From Desulfosporosinus cupriresistens (GTDB lineage: Bacteria > Bacillota > Desulfitobacteriia > Desulfitobacteriales > Desulfitobacteriaceae), in assembly GCF_001707885.1 (NCBI RefSeq), contig NZ_MASS01000016.1, forward strand, positions 1 to 64,000: a DNA stretch of 64,000 nucleotides, given 5' to 3'. The position numbers were made by a program, and so were the translations under genes. Shown piece by piece: positions 17,401-25,540 of this stretch (position 1 is its first letter; each line of letters opens with the position of its first letter). The notes beneath the pieces were generated by a model that was not told the origin of the DNA, did no database searches, and saw only the letters and a program-made list of their open reading frames with translations.

Positions 17401-17523
17401 AATAGCTGACGACTCTTCTACCAAATGAACTAAGTATCCCGACTCTGCTAAATCAAGTGCAGACTGGATACCGGCGATTCCTGCGCCAACTATCAAAACG
17501 GCACCGATTTTACTTTGACTCAT
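14491..17523 (-). CDS. hdrA: HdrA-like flavoprotein with two FAD domains (HdrAA' type), proposed bifurcating subunit
   Basis: 1010 residues, longer than the ~650 of classical HdrA. First FAD site: LIVGAGIAGIQSAL at 10-23. A CTGCGSCASVCPVK cluster lies at 109-122, another at CKKCVEACQAG, and an HdrA-type CVGSRN...YCSGVCCMYA segment follows. A second FAD domain (LVVGGGIAGMTSAL) begins near 607 with its own CVGSRCEENPYCSRTCC. Two C-terminal ferredoxin motifs (CTACGTCEAVCSAKAV, CKGCGACASSCRCGA) end the protein. So the flavin/Cys module is duplicated in tandem. HdrA is the known site of flavin-based electron bifurcation. AGAGGTG precedes the ATG. It is the first gene of the operon. Confidence 0.9.
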   Translation of the reverse strand: MSQSKIGAVLIVGAGIAGIQSALDLAESGYLVHLVEESSAIGGTMPMLDKTFPTNDCSMCILSPKLVECGRHLNIRIYTNSQVVKTEGEAGNFKVTIKQKARYIDTEKCTGCGSCASVCPVKVDDEFNQGIGKRKAVFKQYSQAFPNAFAIDDKNCLFQKHGTIKGKDVCKKCVEACQAGAIDHAMQDKEIDVEVGSMILNPGFKVFDASRLVYYGYGKIKSVVTSLEFERLLSASGPFDGHLVRPFDQKEPQKIAWIQCVGSRNAKINNNYCSGVCCMYAIKEAVIAKEHSHIPVDTTIFYMDMRTHGKDFEKYYDSAKNQHGVKFIRSRIYEVNEAEDGSGDSVIRYSTEDGQILSEQYDLVVLSVGLEAGDSSKELSKILDLKVNKYGFAELEPLTGVNTSKEGIFAAGVFSGPRDIPETVMQASAAASAVASLLSEERGTLVSEKQYPPELDVAGDVIRTGVFICHCGVNIGSIVDVPAVVEYAKTLPTVVMATEKIYACSQDAQASMKALIEEYKLNRVVVSSCSPRTHEPLFQETLKEAGLNAHLFDMANIRDQCSWVHMNEPEKATEKAKDLTRLAVVRASMQQPVQPVFMPMNHDALVVGGGIAGMTSALSLAGQGYQVHLVEKDQTLGGVARRFSKGFRGEDMKAFVADLIEKVNQDPKIKIYVGTQIKDVAGFLGSFTTTLDNGEQIAHGVAVITIGGQEYQPKEYLYGQDPRIMTQLQLDEALVNNDSRVEKAQNYVFVQCVGSRCEENPYCSRTCCTKSVKLALKVKTQNPAAKVFILYRDMRTYGYFEEDYELARRSGIIFVRFSENEKPVVAKEGETLVVTVKDHVLGCPIEIEADVICLAAAIVAPADGAKLSQWFKVPLNKEGFFLEAHMKLRPVDFSTDGVFMAGLAHSPKNTEEVIAQAKAAAGRAGVALSKEMVESAGLNAFVDKRKCTACGTCEAVCSAKAVSVDMVNRVAVVNDALCKGCGACASSCRCGAINLRGCTNQQIAAMLNTF

Positions 17524-17637
17524 TACAACACCTCTTTCATCATTACTCCTTGTTTAAAGATAGTTACAACAATCACAAAGATACCTTGAATGTTTAATTC
17601 GCCATATAAATCAAAAATCCTTTTTAAATAACAAAAT

Positions 17638-17643
17638 ATTATA
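17638..17643 (-). promoter_or_regulatory. Possible -10 element of the hdr-flx operon
   Basis: TATAAT on the minus strand, 115 bases before the hdrA ATG in the 159-base gap after addA. A TTGCGA 21 bases further upstream is too distant for a standard -35. Weak support. Confidence 0.3.
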
Positions 17644-17682
17644 AAAAAATACAAAACGGTTAAATCGCAACTTTTTATAGTT

Positions 17683-20600
17683 TTAGTAAGAATAACTAGG
17701 TACTTGAATATCACCGCGAAGTTTATCGGGAATAGAAATTTCGCGGCCAAGGCTAAATGAATAAAGAGTACTACGAGTGACCGTTATTTTAAGGAGGTTC
17801 TCTATTGCTAAGGCATATAGCGAAAGTTGGAAGGCATACCTGTTGCGCAAGATCTGCTCAGGATTTGTTTCACTATCTTGGTAATCTGCGGTGTCTGAAC
17901 TGTTTTCTCGGCTTGCCTTAGCAAACGAATCCGTCTTATAGTCGATAATTTCCGCTTGAAATTCCAGTTGATCATTTTTGCTGATAAGTACAACGTCAAT
18001 GACGCCTTGAACCAAGATATTTGTTTGGGCCTCGGATGGAACAGTTAAGGTAAAAGGAACCTCTCGAAGTATTTGTTCTGAACTAAAGAGCCGTTGTCCC
18101 AGTGTGGTGCCCAGAAACTGGACAATCAGTAAGGGTTGGATACTGTTTTTTTGCTCTGCGTTGATAACTTCACGCTGTTCAAGCATACTTAAAAATTCAA
18201 TGACGTAACTAAACTGTTCTGCCTGAGACAAGGTTGGCCAAGGATTCGCCCATTCTTTAAATGGAATGTGTTGCATCACAGCGTGTAAAGCGGTTCCTCG
18301 TTCTGCCGCGGTTAATGGTTGAGCCATTTGTAGAAATTTTGGTCGTTTCATCGAATCAGAGCTTTGCCAAAGCGTTGAAAGTAGTGATGCCTCTTCGTTT
18401 GTCTGCCAGTTGTATTGACGTTTCAGTTCACTGACACTGGTTTTTGCTACCTGACGAACTGAATGGAGGTGTGGATACTGCCAACTTAGTCGTCGGTTGA
18501 CTTCGGTAAACCATAGCTCGACAGTATTATCGTCAGTAGAATCACTTAGCTGTTCATCAATGTTCTCAACAAGCATAGCTGCGGTGTCATTCGCTGTGCA
18601 ATCTTCCAGGCTCTCGTCCTTGACCGATGTTAAGTTTCGATGAATATGGATTTCCCACCGCGAATTAATCTCCGGAATAGACAAGGCCGACTGTCCCTCT
18701 GCTTCACCGAAGAAATGTTCAGGATGGCGAGCTAAAGCTGGGCCGATCCAATCCAGAAAGCATTTGGCGCTCCGGAGTTGCCCGTCCGGCAAGGAGACTC
18801 CTTCCCATTGGGCAGAACGTTGCCATTTGTGAAGGGTATTATCCAAGTTATCTAGGTTGCCATAGAGGAGCAATCGTTCTTTAGCACGAGTTAGAGCGAC
18901 GTAGAGAATGCGTAACTCTTCAGCCAAAGATTCTTGAGCCAATTGTTGCTTAACTGCGTACTGGATTAGAGAAGGATAGCGAACATAGTTTTCGACATCA
19001 ATGATGGGCATACCTATGCCTAATTTTGAGTGAAGGAGCACCTTTCCTCTGAGGCTTTGGGTGTTGAAGGTGCGACCGAGACCTACCACGAACACAATCG
19101 GGAACTCCAACCCCTTACTGGCATGAACCGTGATTAGACGAATGACATCTTCGTTTTCTCCCAAAGCGCGGGCATTCCCCAGATCTTTACCTTGCCCTTG
19201 GAACCGCTCCAGAAAGCGTAGGAAACGGAACAATCCTCGGTACCTTGTTGCCTCAAAGCGACTGGCACGATCATAGAGTACTCGTAAGTTAGCCTGACGT
19301 TGCACCCCAGCTGGTAGGGTTCCGACATATGCCAAATACCCTGTTTCTTCATAAAGAGACCAAAGCAGATCAGCCAGTGATGAACAACGGGAACGTGTTC
19401 GCCAGCTTTGAAGTTTGACCCAGAAATCTGTGATTTTATCCTTCATCCCTGGCGCTGTGGCTAATACTTCACGTGCTTTTTCCAAGTGAATTGCTAGAGA
19501 TTCTTCATAGAGAACTAAGATTTGTTTAAAATTATTGATTTTCTCTGACTGCAAATCTTCATCGGCTATGCCAGCCCAGACTGCAAGGGTTAACGCTTCA
19601 TAGAAGTCACCTTCCGGGAGCATCATTCGGATTTTCCCTAACTCACTCCCATTGAGGTTGACAAGTGGAGAGCGAAGGACCGCAGCTAAAGAAATATCCA
19701 AGCGTGGATTATCGATGATTTTGAGCAGAGACAACATCGTTTCCACTTCACTGGCTCCGAAGTAACCTGTGGTCGTTTCAGCATAAACGGGGATATCGGC
19801 GCTTTGGAATTCTTCGACGTAGATAGGCGCCACGGCTGAGTATGAGCGCATTAAGATGACAATATCCGAATAACGTACTGGGCGAAATTTCTGATTGCCT
19901 TTATCATATACTTGGAATTCAGCCCCTTGCACCATGTGCTGAATGCGTTTACTGACAAGACGCGCTTCGATTCGAGCCTTGTCGAGATCTTCTGGGGAGA
20001 TAAGTTCTTCGGTTCCAGAAGATAATTCATCGTCATTAGCTGAGGCGCTTTCCGTAGGGCCAGATTCTGGGTCATTCTCTCCGCTTTGATCTTCCCTCGC
20101 CTGCAAAGTTGCTGGATTCTCATCTAAGGAAGGAATGTTCAGCTGGTTTCTTATACTTTTAGGGTCAATGAGGTGGATTTCTATCGGCCCTTCAGCCGTG
20201 TGAATTTGATCCTGTCCCAAAACAAAGGATGCGCCATATTGTAAGGCTGCTTGATCATCATAGGGGATCTCCCCTGCCCCTTTGGTCATAATCTGGCGGA
20301 ATAAAAAGTTAACCCCCTCCACTACTTCAAGACGACTCCGGAAATTGCGATTCAGATCAATTACGATCTCCGAAGGAGTCGTGTTGTCAGGCATTCCAGG
20401 GTGCCAATGCGGCAGGGTACTATATTTGATGAGAAATAAGCTGGGGTCGGCCATGCGAAAACGATAAATACTTTGCTTAACATCTCCAACCATAAAGAGA
20501 TTGGGGGATTCCTCCTGCCTAGATACCAGTTGCAAGATACGCTCTTGGACAGGATTAATATCCTGATACTCATCCACCAAAACTTCCGCAAAATATTTTT

Positions 20601-21810
20601 TTAATCCTTGAGCAATCACAGAAGCCTCACCGTTTTCCTCCAGTAATTGAAGGGCGAAATGCTCTAAGTCGGTAAAGTCTAAGATGTTACGTTGTGCTTT
20701 TGCGGTCCCATAGACTTGTGAAAATTCACTCACTAAACTGCCAAGTGTGTGGGCCATAGTGCCCATTCCACGTAAGGCAGGAAGCTGTTCTCCAAGAGGA
20801 AAAGCAAAAACATCTTTATTTAAAGAATTAAGTTTCTTTTTGGCCTCATCCCTTAACTTCTTGCATTCTTCTTGGAACGACTTCTGGAAGAGTTCGTCGG
20901 TTTTGTCAACAGAATTTTTCTTAGTTTTAGAGCGTATGGCCGGCAGCTTCGGAAAATTGACAACGGCTTGGAGCTGTGCTTCGACCTGAGTCCAATTCCC
21001 TTCAATTAAAGCCCTATTTAATAACTGAACTCGGTTCAGATCATCTTGTAAGGTCGCAGCATAAAGGTTAGGACCTCCTGGAAGTTGAGCAATTTGTTCT
21101 GCCCGTTCTAGTAAGTGAATACTTTCACTCGCTAGGTCGAGTAGTCCCTGGCGAATGGCTTGCCCCCAAACGCTCTGCATCAAGGAATCAATATCATCCC
21201 ATATATAAGCCCTATCAAGTTCACTTAACCAAACCGCCGGGTAGGGTTGACTATAAGCAAACTCGAAAAGACGCAATATATGGTCCATCAATGGTTGATC
21301 ATCACGATCTGATCCGAAGGCATCGACGAGTTTCAAGAAGTCCGGGTCAGCACATTCATACCTCGTTTCAAAGAGTTCTTCAATTACATCTTGGCGCAGA
21401 AGGTCAGCTTCTGCTTGATCTGCAACCCGAAACGATGGATCAAGATCCAGTTGGTAGAAATACTTGCGGATTAACTCTAAGCAGAAAGAATGCAATGTTG
21501 TAATGCTTGCCCCATGCAGAAGGGCGCGTTGCTGGAGGAGACGCTTGACTTCTCGTGTTTCTTGTTCATGAAATAAAGCATCGTCCAAGGCTTTACCAAT
21601 ACGTTCTCGCATCTCATTCGCTGCCGCTTTAGTAAAGGTTACAACAAGAAAACGATCCACATCCTCGGGTTCTTCAGGATGTGTGATGCGATGGATTAAC
21701 CGTTCGACAAGCACCGCCGTCTTGCCTGAACCAGCCGCAGCGGCGACCATGACTTGGCCTCGTAATGTGATGGCGGCACGTTGTTCCGCAGTCCATTTGG
21801 GTTTACTCAC
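17683..21810 (-). CDS. addA: AddA, ATP-dependent helicase/nuclease subunit A
   Basis: About 1375 residues. It is a UvrD-like helicase plus nuclease that with AddB processes DNA double-strand breaks for recombination. Walker A AAAGSGKTAVLVERL is near residues 28-42, the helicase motif VDEYQDINPVQ is mid-protein, and TVHASKGLEFPIVFV and LRILYVALTRAKERLL are motifs V/VI. The C-terminal RecB-type nuclease has IIDYKTDSF and QLSLYALAIE. An acidic, low-complexity insert lies near residues 590-640. AAGGAGG places the start at the GTG at 21810; a GTG at 21819 lies in the ribosome site. Its usual neighbour addB lies 10.9 kb upstream. Confidence 0.95.
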   Translation of the reverse strand: MSKPKWTAEQRAAITLRGQVMVAAAAGSGKTAVLVERLIHRITHPEEPEDVDRFLVVTFTKAAANEMRERIGKALDDALFHEQETREVKRLLQQRALLHGASITTLHSFCLELIRKYFYQLDLDPSFRVADQAEADLLRQDVIEELFETRYECADPDFLKLVDAFGSDRDDQPLMDHILRLFEFAYSQPYPAVWLSELDRAYIWDDIDSLMQSVWGQAIRQGLLDLASESIHLLERAEQIAQLPGGPNLYAATLQDDLNRVQLLNRALIEGNWTQVEAQLQAVVNFPKLPAIRSKTKKNSVDKTDELFQKSFQEECKKLRDEAKKKLNSLNKDVFAFPLGEQLPALRGMGTMAHTLGSLVSEFSQVYGTAKAQRNILDFTDLEHFALQLLEENGEASVIAQGLKKYFAEVLVDEYQDINPVQERILQLVSRQEESPNLFMVGDVKQSIYRFRMADPSLFLIKYSTLPHWHPGMPDNTTPSEIVIDLNRNFRSRLEVVEGVNFLFRQIMTKGAGEIPYDDQAALQYGASFVLGQDQIHTAEGPIEIHLIDPKSIRNQLNIPSLDENPATLQAREDQSGENDPESGPTESASANDDELSSGTEELISPEDLDKARIEARLVSKRIQHMVQGAEFQVYDKGNQKFRPVRYSDIVILMRSYSAVAPIYVEEFQSADIPVYAETTTGYFGASEVETMLSLLKIIDNPRLDISLAAVLRSPLVNLNGSELGKIRMMLPEGDFYEALTLAVWAGIADEDLQSEKINNFKQILVLYEESLAIHLEKAREVLATAPGMKDKITDFWVKLQSWRTRSRCSSLADLLWSLYEETGYLAYVGTLPAGVQRQANLRVLYDRASRFEATRYRGLFRFLRFLERFQGQGKDLGNARALGENEDVIRLITVHASKGLEFPIVFVVGLGRTFNTQSLRGKVLLHSKLGIGMPIIDVENYVRYPSLIQYAVKQQLAQESLAEELRILYVALTRAKERLLLYGNLDNLDNTLHKWQRSAQWEGVSLPDGQLRSAKCFLDWIGPALARHPEHFFGEAEGQSALSIPEINSRWEIHIHRNLTSVKDESLEDCTANDTAAMLVENIDEQLSDSTDDNTVELWFTEVNRRLSWQYPHLHSVRQVAKTSVSELKRQYNWQTNEEASLLSTLWQSSDSMKRPKFLQMAQPLTAAERGTALHAVMQHIPFKEWANPWPTLSQAEQFSYVIEFLSMLEQREVINAEQKNSIQPLLIVQFLGTTLGQRLFSSEQILREVPFTLTVPSEAQTNILVQGVIDVVLISKNDQLEFQAEIIDYKTDSFAKASRENSSDTADYQDSETNPEQILRNRYAFQLSLYALAIENLLKITVTRSTLYSFSLGREISIPDKLRGDIQVPSYSY

Positions 21811-21980
21811 CCTGAGCACCTCCTTCTATTAAGGGTCTCAACCTGTAAACCAGCTCAGCATTTATGGTTTCCGTTGACTTGCAGTGATCATATTTTAGAC
21901 ATCTCTGTTCAGCAGGGATTCTGAAGATTTGCAGCTCGTTAGCGTCATATCATAGCCACGAGTTAACACCCATACGTCAG

Positions 21981-22015
21981 AAACACCGTAGTCAGACCGA
22001 ACTGATACGGTGTTT
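21981..22015. repeat. Inverted repeat near the addA-side junction
   Basis: Arms AAACACCGTA / TACGGTGTTT are perfect, and TCAG/CTGA extends the stem inside after a one-base bulge. There is no clear T tail on either strand. It shares the word AACACCG with the terminator at 22227-22268. Confidence 0.6.
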
Positions 22016-22226
22016 GTCGCAGTACTTTTATTGGATAAATTTTACTAACTTATATTCCTAATTATAACTAGATTCTGGGTGAATATCAATTAATAAAAAT
22101 TACCTGCACCTGGCCAGCTAACAGGGAGCACTTGTTTTCCAATTTCGCGTGGTTGACAGTACATCTAGCTTATAAAGATTATTGGCCAGCTTAGAATTTC
22201 GAATGCTATTCTGGAATAAGAGAAAA

Positions 22227-22268
22227 AACACCGAAATCAGGCTTGTGTGATATGCCCATTTCGGTGTT
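22227..22268 (-). terminator. Terminator of the 22375-22728 gene
   Basis: Perfect 11-base arms AACACCGAAAT / ATTTCGGTGTT, followed on the minus strand by a TTTTTTCTC tail. Confidence 0.85.
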
Positions 22269-22374
22269 ATTATCGGCAAATTATTGTTTTTAGTTAAAAA
22301 TATAATCTGCCTAACTTGTTATTGCTCAAATTCTCTATGCTGATCAACCATTCGAAATTTCGGACTTGTTCATC

Positions 22375-22728
22375 TTAGGAGGACATCCTCTTGTCTAGAT
22401 TAACGCCATACTCAGACTGTGATAATCGGGATTTTACCTCAGAGGTACTCACTAGCCTTCTATTATTCGATTGTTTACTTGCTTTAATTCTATATTTGAT
22501 GCTTTTAATTTCAATAATTTTATGATTATTATTAGTCTGAATGTAAAATAAAAGAGATCCGATTACAGTTAAGAAGATTGTTAAAACAAAGTAAGCCGTT
22601 GCTTGAGATACATAAATAGTATAGTTATAAGTATTTGCATGTCCCGAATTGAGGACTAACATTTTCGAATAGCCCATTCTATAGAACAATAAGGAAGAAA
22701 GATAACAAATAACTGTTACTTTTGGCAC
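22375..22728 (-). CDS. Small membrane protein of unknown function
   Basis: 117 residues. The GTG start at 22728 is chosen because GGAGG lies 7 bases upstream; a longer reading to 22785 has no ribosome site. It has a hydrophobic N-terminal stretch (VTVICYLSSLLFY) and a clear membrane helix at about residues 50-70 (ATAYFVLTIFLTVIGSLLFYI). A basic tail follows (KIIEIKSIKYRIKASKQ). It has its own terminator, so it is probably a real single gene. No family recognised. Confidence 0.6.
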   Translation of the reverse strand: MPKVTVICYLSSLLFYRMGYSKMLVLNSGHANTYNYTIYVSQATAYFVLTIFLTVIGSLLFYIQTNNNHKIIEIKSIKYRIKASKQSNNRRLVSTSEVKSRLSQSEYGVNLDKRMSS

Positions 22729-23033
22729 TATTACACCTCCACACAACGACACATCGCCCAATTTCCCTTGATGCACTCGGTTCATCCTCCCATATGTATG
22801 AGTTTGTTCCGGAACACTGGGCCTTTATTATGCCGATTCTCCAGTACGTATATTTTGTTTACAGAACCTATGTTCTTATTATAACCGCATCTTGTGTGAA
22901 TATCAATGCAAAAATCTCTCTTGCGCAAAATTATATCAGCCTTCTTTACAAAATCGTTGATAATTAGATTCTTTGAATGGTGGTACTCACTAATTGCAGT
23001 TTCTTTTCTCCCTTTCGTTTCAGGCATAAAATT

Positions 23034-23056
23034 AACGCCTCTAGTTTAAAGGCGTT
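23034..23056 (-). terminator. Small hairpin, possible minus-strand terminator
   Basis: The stem AACGCCT / AGGCGTT is followed on the minus strand by AATTTTATG. There is no obvious gene upstream of it on that strand inside the window. Confidence 0.4.
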
Positions 23057-23264
23057 TAGAAGCATTAGCTAATTGCACGCAGAAGGCACCGCCCTACTGC
23101 TTCATATCAAGTACCGCAAAAGGTTCGGTAAGGAAGGGTTGATTGCGCAGGTGGTGTGGAGTAATCAGCCTGTTGGGGAGAGTGCGCGTAGGGGTTTGAA
23201 AGAACATCAAGAAACATATATGAGGCCACCTGAGATTTTTATCTTTACAGAAACTAACATTTAT

Positions 23265-23317
23265 TTAACAATTTTTTACATGATATTTATATTAAATTTA
23301 CATTCATCTTTTATAAT
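23265..23317 (+). promoter_or_regulatory. Pho-box-like promoter of the PHP phosphoesterase gene
   Basis: Four T-rich half-sites lie at 10-11-base spacing: TTAACA 23265, TTTACA 23275, TTTATA 23286 and TTTACA 23297. They end 9 bases before a TATAAT at 23312-23317. PhoP/PhoB-type boxes are direct repeats of TT(A/T)ACA with 11-base period that replace the -35. This predicts induction under phosphate limitation. Confidence 0.55.
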
Positions 23318-23372
23318 ACTATTATCCAAACTTGGAAAAGAGTTGTAATAAAGAAAGGGGATTAATTAACTA

Positions 23373-24890
23373 ATGAAAAGAAACCACAGACTCACGGTAT
23401 TTTCCCTAGTTTCGACTATGGCCTTTTGCCTCGTTACCGGCTCATTAGCTTTCGCTAACAGTAATTCTAATGTTTCAAAAGATGGAAAATGGGTGGCTGG
23501 AGATTTTCACAATCATACTTATCTGACGGACGGAAGTAAAACAGAGGCAGATGTTCTGAATCACGCTTTTACTCAATATGGACTGGATTGGTTTACTAAC
23601 TCCGAGCATGGGGGCGCTTTCTCCAGAGATGCAAACGGAAGCCAATTTACTATGGATACTCCAAACGCTTTATTGAGTACCGATAGCAAATATTATTTAT
23701 GGCGCTGGGCAACATTGAAGGATTACTCTTACCCGATTATTCAGGCAGCAAGAAAACAATATAATGACAAGATCCTGCTCCAGGGACTTGAATGGAATGT
23801 TCCTACTCATGAGCATGCTAGTGTCGGTATTGCAGCCGATGAGCCAACTGCGATCAGTAAGTTTGAGTACATATTTGATCAAAACGACAAAGACACCAGT
23901 AGGGCCAGCGAAGGGCTAACTAAAGACAATACTACCGCACAAAGTGCCGTAGATGGTGCAAAATGGCTGGAGGATAACTACCCCGACAGCAGCTATTTTG
24001 TTCTCGCCCACCCTTCGCGGCAACAAAAGTATTCTATAGCTGACATTCGTGATTTTAACAACGCTGCTCCTGATGTTGCCTTTGGCTTTGAAGGACTGCC
24101 CGGTCATCAGAAGGAAGCTAACAGGGGTGGTTTTGGCAATAATTTTGGCAGCAATACCTACAAGGCTAGGACATATGGCGGTGCCGACTACATGATCGCT
24201 AAAGTTGGAGGTCTTTGGGACGCACTCCTCGGTGAAGGCCGCCATTTCTGGAACTTTGTTAACTCCGATTTTCACAATGAAGCTGGCGATTTCTGGCCAG
24301 GTGAATATTGTAAGACCTACTCCTTGCTCAAAGGCGATGATCCCAAATCAGTAGTTGCAAGCCTACGCTCCGGCAACTCCTTTGCTGTTCATGGCGACCT
24401 GATCAATGCCCTTGATTTCAGTATCAGCAGCAAAAACAACGTAGCTGTGATGGGGCAAGACCTAGAAGTTGAAAAGGGGGACAACGCCCAAATCACAATC
24501 CGCTTCAAAAGCCCGGAAGTAAACAATAATGGAGATAAGCCCGTTGTTAGCCACATAGACCTGATTGCCGGTGATGTAACCGGTAAAGCTCAGCCCGGTA
24601 CTGATGAATACACCAAAGATACAAATGAATCCTCGAAGGTAATCGCAAGCTTTGACAGCAAGTCCTGGAAAAAGGATAACGGATGGAACGTAATTGTTTA
24701 TAACTTGAAAAATGTTGAGAAAAATCAGTATTTCCGCCTGAGGGGTACAAATCTAGCACCAAATACACTGAATGAAACCGATGCAGAGGGCAACCCCCTT
24801 GTGGACAGTCTGATGGGTGATAATAATGAGAACAAGGCTTATGCTGACCTGTGGTTCTATTCTAATCCGATATTTATTCAAAGCAAATAA
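23373..24890 (+). CDS. Secreted PHP-domain metal-dependent phosphoesterase
   Basis: 505 residues. The signal peptide is about residues 1-28 (MKRNHRL, hydrophobic core, SLAFA/NS cleavage). PHP metal ligands are in GDFHNHTYLTDG near 43-54, SEHGG, LEWNVPTHEHAS, AHPSR and VNSDFHNE. The C-terminal ~140 residues are beta-rich, likely a carbohydrate- or substrate-binding sandwich. The family hydrolyses phosphate esters with three metal ions; the substrate here is unknown. AAAGGGG precedes the ATG. The Pho-like promoter upstream and the two-component pair downstream suggest extracellular phosphate scavenging (inference). A strong terminator follows. Confidence 0.82.
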   Translation: MKRNHRLTVFSLVSTMAFCLVTGSLAFANSNSNVSKDGKWVAGDFHNHTYLTDGSKTEADVLNHAFTQYGLDWFTNSEHGGAFSRDANGSQFTMDTPNALLSTDSKYYLWRWATLKDYSYPIIQAARKQYNDKILLQGLEWNVPTHEHASVGIAADEPTAISKFEYIFDQNDKDTSRASEGLTKDNTTAQSAVDGAKWLEDNYPDSSYFVLAHPSRQQKYSIADIRDFNNAAPDVAFGFEGLPGHQKEANRGGFGNNFGSNTYKARTYGGADYMIAKVGGLWDALLGEGRHFWNFVNSDFHNEAGDFWPGEYCKTYSLLKGDDPKSVVASLRSGNSFAVHGDLINALDFSISSKNNVAVMGQDLEVEKGDNAQITIRFKSPEVNNNGDKPVVSHIDLIAGDVTGKAQPGTDEYTKDTNESSKVIASFDSKSWKKDNGWNVIVYNLKNVEKNQYFRLRGTNLAPNTLNETDAEGNPLVDSLMGDNNENKAYADLWFYSNPIFIQSK

Positions 24891-24913
24891 GTTTTTGTAA
24901 CTCTTTATGTTAA

Positions 24914-24947
24914 AAGGTTTAAAAGTCTTAAAAGTCTTAAAAGTCTT
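24914..24947. repeat. 9-base tandem repeat
   Basis: AAAAGGTTT, then three copies of AAAAGTCTT in perfect register, just downstream of the PHP stop and before its terminator. Confidence 0.8.
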
Positions 24948-24955
24948 TGATAAAG

Positions 24956-24984
24956 AACCCGGTATCCCCGGGTTTTTTATTTTT
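24956..24984 (+). terminator. Terminator of the PHP gene
   Basis: AACCCGG / CCGGGTT stem with a five-base loop, followed by TTTTTATTTTTC. Confidence 0.9.
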
Positions 24985-25330
24985 CTAATTTTACTTGTCT
25001 CGGAAATCCATCCTGTTCTTTCGTAATACCCTACGAATATGTTCCTACGGACGAAGCTGGTCCTACAAAATTGTTCTAAATTTTCATCCAAACTCGGAGC
25101 TCTTGCTACAAGCGACTTCCAACTGTGCATTTTTCCATACATGAAAATTAATTACCTCAGATTCTGGTAATTTATTTTGCGCAAGATAATTAATAATGCT
25201 CCGGGAAACCATAAGTATGATAAACTTAAGACTTGTAGGTTTTCCCTAACCACTCGCTTAAAAGTAAAAGAATAAAAACAGAAGCGATAGGTTTGTTTGA
25301 CTTAAGAATGGTTTAAACAAGTGATGCGTA

Positions 25331-25363
25331 TAGCCCATTCCTGATTCAGATAGGAATGGGCTA
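25331..25363. terminator. Hairpin before the response regulator gene
   Basis: Perfect 12-base arms TAGCCCATTCCT / AGGAATGGGCTA, followed on the plus strand by CTATTTTG. It could be a terminator or a leader structure. Confidence 0.45.
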
Positions 25364-25540
25364 CTATTTTGAGATAGTAACATAATGTTGTAAAGGCCTA
25401 CTCAGATTATAAATATGTGATTTCGTTATTGAATGACTACCTATCTATACAGAATGCTATCTAATTTACCTTAGAAAAGATAACCACTTTTTAAAGAAAT
25501 TTAAAGAAAAGTAGGTTAAGATTATTAGGAGGTGATTTTA

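Larger units (their letters stand above)
21811..22374. other. Intergenic region upstream of addA, 564 bases
   Basis: It holds an inverted repeat (21981-22015) and a minus-strand terminator (22227-22268). No ORF with a credible ribosome site was seen. This is one junction of the block that separates addA from addB. Confidence 0.5.
22729..23372. other. Divergent intergenic region, 644 bases
   Basis: It holds promoters in both directions, a small hairpin at 23034-23056 and the Pho-box-like promoter of the PHP gene (23265-23317). The stretch 23073-23230 is visibly richer in G and C than its surroundings and open in one frame, but it has no ribosome site and no family I recognise. It may be gene debris. 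Confidence 0.45.
24891..25540. other. Intergenic region between the PHP gene and the response regulator, 650 bases
   Basis: It holds a 9-base tandem repeat, the PHP terminator and a second hairpin at 25331-25363. The rest is AT-rich with no supported gene. A minus-strand reading across the repeat is an artefact of the repeat. Confidence 0.5.

Noticed and set aside
22782..23027. 81-residue minus-strand ORF
   Set aside because: It overlaps the leader of the small membrane protein gene, has a poor ribosome site and no family features.
23073..23348. 91-residue plus-strand ORF as a real gene
   Set aside because: No ribosome site, and it runs through the Pho-like boxes and -10 of the PHP gene.
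24753..25142. 129-residue minus-strand ORF with a KTFKTFKTFK run
   Set aside because: The run is a translation of the 9-base tandem repeat, and the frame overlaps the PHP gene and its terminator.
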